Positions 5,302 to 8,381 of a stretch of 8,381 nt of DNA are shown here, in pieces. Source of the DNA: CAKUFA01 sp963627465 (GTDB lineage Bacteria > Bacillota > Clostridia > Christensenellales > Aristaeellaceae); NCBI GenBank assembly GCA_963627465.1, contig CAVGBO010000083.1:1-8381 (forward strand), written 5' to 3'. The translations under genes and the position numbers were made by a program. How positions within the stretch are numbered: the first letter of the stretch is position 1; the number at the start of each line of letters is the position of its first letter. The notes beneath the pieces were generated by a model. The model was not told the origin of the DNA. It ran no database searches and saw only the letters and a list, made by a program, of their open reading frames with translations.

Positions 5302-6129
5302 TTATTCAACCATGGAAGGCAATGTACCGTCAAGAATGTTCAGCGTTTCCCCTTCGACCTGTACCTTGACGTATGCCAGCCGCTCTCCTGCCGGATTGAA
5401 AGACTCGTAGGTAAGAATGCCGGAATAAGATTCCTCGCCTTCCACCGTGAGGGAGAACATGGTGCTGTATTCTTCGGAAATCCACTTCCCGGCATGGGAC
5501 GGAAACCAGCCGGAAACGCTGCTGTGAACGATGTCCGCTGCTGCCGGGTTTGAGCCGGAGGGGAGAAAAGCAATGCAGGGAAGGGAAAGTTTTTCATCCG
5601 CATCGGCAAGGATGTACTGCTGGGCAATCTGCAGGGCGTCGCGCCTTGCCATGGCTGCATATTGTTCGCTGTTTTTCATGGCGTCGTAGGCCAATGTTTC
5701 CCCGAACATGTCACATACATTGTCCCAGCGTTCGGAGCCGTCTCCTGCCGTCCGGTATTGGGTCAGCACAAGGGCGTTCCCCTGCCGCCTGAAGGCAAGC
5801 AGCACAGGATTAGAACCCCCGGACACTTCATCCGGCATTCCGTCAAGGATCTGGTAAACGCTATGGGCGGAATACAGCTTCAGGGTGATGGTGTCGCCGT
5901 CTTCCTCCTGGCTGAACACGTGGATGCCAACGGTTTGAAACGCTGCGTCGTCCCAGTAGCCGATGCCGTCATAGGTCAGGCACGCCAAGCGGGCGGCCGC
6001 AGCCACGTCGTCGGTTTCAAAGGTGATGCCCCATGCCTCGGGCACGGTGCCCTTTTCCTCGGCAAGCCCGGGGATTTGCAGGCAGAGCAGAACGGAAAGC
6101 AGCAGCAGAAACTTTCGAACCATACGCAT
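5302..6129 (-). CDS. Secreted protein with BlaR1-C-terminus-like domain
   Basis: A 275-aa predicted exported protein. The start at 6129 (MRMVRKFLLLLSVLLC) has the same AGGAGGGG site and spacing as the gene at 2255-2917; the open frame beyond 6129 is repeat DNA. The signal peptide covers residues 1-23, with cleavage after GLA. Residues ~40-165 resemble a domain common at the C-terminus of BlaR1/M56-type proteins in Clostridia: HVFSQEEDGDTITLKLYSA, then SGGSNPVLLAFRRQG, LTQYRTAGDGS and NVCDMFGETLAYDAM. A helical stretch follows, then a second beta-rich domain ending YVKVQVEGETLNILDG. This assignment rests on remembered family patterns. No M56 protease motif or repressor is present, so beta-lactam sensing cannot be inferred. 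It heads an operon with the gene at 4312-5226. Confidence 0.75.
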   Translation of the reverse strand: MRMVRKFLLLLSVLLCLQIPGLAEEKGTVPEAWGITFETDDVAAAARLACLTYDGIGYWDDAAFQTVGIHVFSQEEDGDTITLKLYSAHSVYQILDGMPDEVSGGSNPVLLAFRRQGNALVLTQYRTAGDGSERWDNVCDMFGETLAYDAMKNSEQYAAMARRDALQIAQQYILADADEKLSLPCIAFLPSGSNPAAADIVHSSVSGWFPSHAGKWISEEYSTMFSLTVEGEESYSGILTYESFNPAGERLAYVKVQVEGETLNILDGTLPSMVE

Positions 6130-6233
6130 GAGCACCCCTCCTGAACTATCCAACATGAAAAACGCATCTGTCCCTTCCATCATACAACGAATGAACAAAG
6201 AAAGAAAGTCCCGACCCTTCGGGGCTTTTTTGA
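6121..6233 (-). promoter_or_regulatory. Duplicated promoter/leader, copy B
   Basis: The second copy of the leader at 2909-3020, with the same ribosome binding site and codons 1-3. The candidate -10 box TATGAT is on the minus strand at 6179-6184, and no good -35 box is seen. The hairpin-T6 motif is at 6215-6231. Past 6233 the two loci diverge: here GC-rich hairpin modules follow, while at the other locus the 91-bp repeat follows. Confidence 0.6.
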
Positions 6234-6237
6234 TGGA

Positions 6238-6340
6238 GCAAAGTCCCTTCGGGGCGTTAAACGGGGCGAAACCCCCAGGAGGCGTTGGAGGGCTCGACCC
6301 CTTCGGGGCTTTTTTAGGGGGCGAAGACCCCCCAGGAGGT
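6238..6340 (+). repeat. Tandem GC-rich hairpin modules, second block
   Basis: The modules are of the same kind as at 1-154. GGGG-cgaaa-CCCC (6263-6275) and GGGGG-cgaaga-CCCCC (about 6317-6332) are each followed by CAGGAGGyGTTGGAGGGCTCG. The hairpin plus T6 (6298-6315) separates them. Arm lengths differ from the first block but stay paired. The second module runs straight into copy 2 of the five-hairpin element. Confidence 0.75.
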
Positions 6341-6507
6341 GTTGGAGGGCTCGCAAGCCCTCCAACTCTAGATCGGCTTTCAGCGACATGTGCGGTGAAA
6401 GCCGCAGCAATCCGAAGGATTGCAACCTTACACGAAGGAGTGGCCGGGAGCGAAGCGACCAACGACTGAGTGCAACCCTCGGCAAAGCGGCGAAGCCGGT
6501 TTGCCGA
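6341..6507 (+). repeat. Five-hairpin element, copy 2
   Basis: H1 is at 6341-6366 (GTTGGAGGGCT paired with AGCCCTCCAAC). H2 is at 6374-6404 (CGGCTTTCA paired with TGAAAGCCG around gcgacatgtgcgg). H3 is at 6407-6423 (GCAATCC-gaa-GGATTGC). H4 is at 6442-6460. H5 is at 6479-6507 (TCGGCAAA paired with TTTGCCGA, inner CGGC-gaa-GCCG). The H2 and H3 arms differ from copy 1 on both sides and remain paired. The element ends 42 nt before the terminase start codon, so it would sit in that gene's 5' leader if transcribed. Confidence 0.85.
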
Positions 6508-6549
6508 AACACGACGAAAGGAGTGTTTTTAACGACACGGGAAGAAGCC

Positions 6550-7770
6550 ATGACCCTCATGCTGGAGCGCCCGGCGGCCGTCGCCCGAGCCTGCGGCTAT
6601 CCCCTGCTGAATGATCCGCTGCATGGGGCATGGATCCGGAAAATGATCCTGGGCAGGGAGGATTTGACCCTGCTGGCACACCGCTCCTCCTACAAAACCA
6701 CCTGCCTGGCGGTGAGCCTGGCTATGCTCATGCTGCTAAGGCCGGAGGAGAGCATCATCCTCATGCGCAAAACGGAAAACGGTGCAGCGGAAATCCTGCG
6801 GCAGGTGAAGATCATCCTGAGCCAGGACATCATGCGCCGCCTGAGCGAAACCCTCTACGGGGAGAGCGTGGGGGTGAAGGCCACCACCCTGGGCATCAGC
6901 TGCAGCTGCTACGCCGCCAAGCGGGGCGCCTTTCAGCTGACGGGCTGCGGCACCAACGGCAGCATTACCGGCAGGCATGCGGAGCGAATCTTCACCGACG
7001 ATATTGTGGATCTTCACGACCGGGTCAGTCCCCAGGAGCGGGAGCGGACACGGAACGTGTACATGGAGCTGCAAAACGTGCGGATTCGTGGGGGCAGGCT
7101 GGTGAACATCGGCACCCCCTGGCACAAGCAGGATGCCATCAGCCTGATGAAGGGGGTGGAGCGGTACGACTGCTATCACACCGGGCTCATGGACGACAAG
7201 GCCATCCGCACCCTGCGGGAAAGCATGTCCCCATCCCTGTTTGCCGCCAATTACGAGCTGCGGCACATCGCCTCGGAGGATGCCCTGTTCCCGGCCGTGC
7301 CCGGCTTCTTTCAGGAGGAAGAAATGCTGTGGGACGGCATTGCCCACGTGGATGCAGCCTACGGAGGGGAGGACTGGACGGCGCTCACCTGCGCCCGGCG
7401 GGAGGGGGAGGAGATTCGCCTTTTCGGCAAGCTGTGGCGGGGTCACGTGGAGGAGCACATGGAGGAAATACTGCTGCTGTGCGACCGATTCCGCTGCGGC
7501 CCCATCTACTGCGAAACCAACGGTGACAAGGGCTACCTGGCCAAGGAGCTGCGGCGAAGGGGCGCCCCGGTGCGCATGTATCGGGAGAACAGCAACAAGT
7601 ATGTGAAGATTGCCACCTGGCTGAAGAAGTGGTGGCAGAGGATTCGGTTCTTTGAGGGGACAGACCCGGAGTATCTGGGGCAGATTTTGGATTACACGGT
7701 GAATGCGGTGCATGATGATGCCCCGGATAGTGCGGCATGCATATGCCGAACACTGGACAGGGGGAGGTAA
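6550..7770 (+). CDS. Phage terminase large subunit (TerL-type packaging ATPase/nuclease)
   Basis: A 406-aa protein. Terminase large subunits pump phage DNA into the capsid and cut it. The N-terminal ATPase shows a Walker A-like LLAHRSSYKTT (Lys49, Thr50) and a Walker B RIFTDDIVD (Asp150, Asp151). The C-terminal RNase H-like nuclease shows HVDAAYGGEDWTA (Asp268), IYCETNGDKGYLAKEL (Glu322) and AVHDDAPDS (Asp389/Asp390), the usual acidic set. All motifs are in order, and the size is at the short end for the family. Start 6550 is preceded by GGGAAG; a GTG at 6523 is in frame but has no spaced site. The C-terminus stops only 12 residues after HDDAPDS, and the TAA lies inside a 20-bp direct repeat. 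No portal, capsid or other packaging gene is next to it, so it looks like an orphan or prophage remnant. Confidence 0.88.
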   Translation: MTLMLERPAAVARACGYPLLNDPLHGAWIRKMILGREDLTLLAHRSSYKTTCLAVSLAMLMLLRPEESIILMRKTENGAAEILRQVKIILSQDIMRRLSETLYGESVGVKATTLGISCSCYAAKRGAFQLTGCGTNGSITGRHAERIFTDDIVDLHDRVSPQERERTRNVYMELQNVRIRGGRLVNIGTPWHKQDAISLMKGVERYDCYHTGLMDDKAIRTLRESMSPSLFAANYELRHIASEDALFPAVPGFFQEEEMLWDGIAHVDAAYGGEDWTALTCARREGEEIRLFGKLWRGHVEEHMEEILLLCDRFRCGPIYCETNGDKGYLAKELRRRGAPVRMYRENSNKYVKIATWLKKWWQRIRFFEGTDPEYLGQILDYTVNAVHDDAPDSAACICRTLDRGR

Positions 7771-7779
7771 TCCCCCTGA
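7760..7779 (+). repeat. 20-bp direct repeat, left copy, overlapping terminase stop
   Basis: GGGGG-aggtaat-CCCCC-tga occurs here and again at 7988-8007. With its flanks, the left copy forms a perfect 7-bp hairpin (CAGGGGG, 7758-7764, with CCCCCTG, 7772-7778). The terminase TAA is at 7768-7770, inside the loop. Confidence 0.85.
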
Positions 7780-7782
7780 GTA

Positions 7783-7959
7783 TCGACAAAGTGGCAGTGC
7801 CACTTTGTCGAGTTTTGCACTCGCTCACTGGTCGAAAGGCTTTGCCTTTCTCCCGGCCGTTCACTCGTGTAAGGAAGCAATCCTTCGGATTGCTGCGAAA
7901 ATCGCCGCACATGTCGCCGATTTTCGATTTAGGGTTGAAGGGCTTGCGAGCCCTCCAAC
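7783..7959 (-). repeat. Five-hairpin element, copy 3 (inverted)
   Basis: Read on the minus strand the hairpin order matches copies 1 and 2. H1 is at 7934-7959 (one mismatch). H2 is at 7896-7926 (CGAAAATCG paired with CGATTTTCG, loop gcgacatgtgcgg identical to copy 2). H3 is at 7877-7893 (GCAATCC-gaa-GGATTGC). H4 is at 7830-7858, enlarged with AAAGGC-aaa-GCCTTT. H5 is at 7783-7811, a perfect 13-bp stem (TCGACAAAGTGGC). Linkers CTTACACGA and GAGTGCAA are kept. No gene lies in this region. Confidence 0.85.
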
Positions 7960-7987
7960 GCCACCCAAGGTTTGTCGATTGTCTGAT

Positions 7988-8007
7988 GGGGGAGGTAATC
8001 CCCCTGA
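7988..8007 (+). repeat. 20-bp direct repeat, right copy
   Basis: This is the exact match of 7760-7779. The pair brackets inverted copy 3 of the five-hairpin element, leaving 28 bp between H1 and this repeat and 3 bp between the left repeat and H5. They may mark the element's ends or be part of it. Confidence 0.8.
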
Positions 8008-8034
8008 AACCCCCTCTCTTGACCCCTAACTGTG

Positions 8035-8046
8035 AGGGTATACCCT
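8035..8046. other. 12-bp perfect palindrome
   Basis: AGGGTATACCCT is a perfect palindrome lying between copy 3 of the five-hairpin element and the terminal inverted array. It could be a protein-binding site, but nothing in the sequence shows this, and a 12-bp palindrome can occur by chance. Confidence 0.4.
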
Positions 8047-8066
8047 TCAATCGTTAGATGCTTATT

Positions 8067-8102
8067 CCAGAGGGCTTTGCGGTCGCCCTCTGGACTCCTT
8101 CG
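8067..8102 (+). repeat. Terminal hairpin array, unit A (inverted-repeat arm)
   Basis: CCAGAGGGC and GCCCTCTGG form a perfect 9-bp stem around TTTGCGGTC, followed by ACTCCTTCGGG. Positions 8068-8102 are a perfect 35-bp inverted repeat of 8347-8381. Confidence 0.9.
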
Positions 8103-8149
8103 GGCAAGCATCTTTTGGGGCAAACTGTGGCTTTTCGTTTATGCAGATT

Positions 8150-8191
8150 GCAGGGGGCTTTCCGGTCGCCCCCTGCACCCCTTCGGGTGCA
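8150..8191 (+). repeat. Terminal hairpin array, unit B
   Basis: GCAGGGGGC and GCCCCCTGC form a 9-bp stem around TTTCCGGTC (8150-8176). A second hairpin overlaps it, TGCACCC-cttc-GGGTGCA (8174-8191). The stem differs from unit A but the loop differs by only one base, and both are followed by CCTTCGGG. Confidence 0.85.
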
Positions 8192-8251
8192 TCCTTTTGG
8201 AAGGGGTTAATGAATGGAAAGTAATGATTTTCCCTTGCAATACCCAAAGAC

Positions 8252-8306
8252 TTGCTTGTAAGGCGACCGCCGAAGGGGTCAAGGGGGCGACCGGAAAGCC
8301 CCCTGC
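8252..8306 (-). repeat. Terminal hairpin array, unit B'
   Basis: The inverted counterpart of unit B: AGGGGGC-gaccggaaa-GCCCCCT (8282-8304), preceded by CGAAGGGGTC. It begins with TTGCTTGTAAGGCGA (8252-8266), which is repeated at 8329-8343 before unit A'. No ORF of note is seen between the arms (8192-8251). Confidence 0.8.
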
Positions 8307-8328
8307 GAAGCCTAACGGAAAAATCCAG

Positions 8329-8381
8329 TTGCTTGTAAGGCGACTGCGAAGGAGTCCAGAGGGCGACCGCAAAGCCCTCTG
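8329..8381 (-). repeat. Terminal hairpin array, unit A' (cut by window end)
   Basis: CAGAGGGC-gaccgcaaa-GCCCTCTG (8357-8381) is the inverted copy of unit A, preceded by TTGCTTGTAAGGCGA and CGAAGGAGTCC. The window ends within or at the edge of the element, so its full length is unknown. Confidence 0.85.

Noticed and set aside
4276..5553. Long plus-strand open frame (425 aa)
   Set aside because: It runs antisense across two minus-strand genes that have signal peptides, strong ribosome binding sites and recognisable domains. Its own product has low-complexity composition and no domain.
6736..7803. Long minus-strand open frame (355 aa) opposite the terminase
   Set aside because: The plus strand carries all TerL motifs in order. 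The antisense frame is Pro/His/Leu-rich, as expected for a GC-rich shadow.
7771..8381. tRNA or rRNA gene in the gene-poor right end
   Set aside because: The hairpins do not form a cloverleaf, there is no T-loop GGTTCAA-type motif in the right position, and the structure is explained by repeat families.

Overview
The window is GC-rich bacterial DNA with strong Shine-Dalgarno sites (AGGAGG, GGAGG, AGGAGGGG), Sec signal peptides, bacterial SH3-like domains and a BlaR1-C-terminus-like domain. Together these suggest a Bacillota (Clostridia-type, probably gut-associated) chromosome. The taxonomy is an inference, because there is no rRNA or core marker gene here. Repeats fill most of the non-coding space, and two phage-type genes (a terminase large subunit and an endolysin-like amidase) indicate accessory DNA.

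Layout from the left. Positions 1-322 hold no gene. They carry tandem GC-rich hairpin modules (1-154) followed by copy 1 of a five-hairpin element (155-322). A minus-strand gene for a secreted cystatin-like protein follows (330-725). Next is a plus-strand small ORF (800-1039) whose first 25 codons lie inside a 91-bp repeat. Two minus-strand two-gene operons come next: 2917->2255 then 2186->1080, and 6129->5302 then 5226->4312. Between these operons lies a plus-strand pair: a 91-aa protein (3137-3412), preceded by the second copy of the 91-bp repeat, and an SH3 plus amidase protein (3409-4215) with a clear intrinsic terminator. A second hairpin-module block and copy 2 of the five-hairpin element (6238-6507) lead into the terminase gene (6550-7770). 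An inverted copy 3 (7783-7959) follows. The last ~320 bp (8067-8381) are a hairpin array arranged as a large inverted repeat that runs off the window.

How the parts relate. The two minus-strand operons are built alike. Each has a nearly identical ~112-bp promoter/leader ending at codons 1-3 of gene 1, and a 95-bp block carrying the ribosome binding site and signal peptide of gene 2. The exported mature proteins, however, differ between the operons. All five minus-strand genes encode predicted exported proteins, so this side looks like a set of secreted effector, inhibitor or surface-binding proteins delivered by reused 5' modules. The plus-strand genes look phage-derived.

The most notable signal is the five-hairpin element. 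It occurs three times, its stems differ between copies but remain paired, and its loops and linkers are conserved. That is the pattern expected if the fold is under selection, as RNA or as single-stranded DNA.
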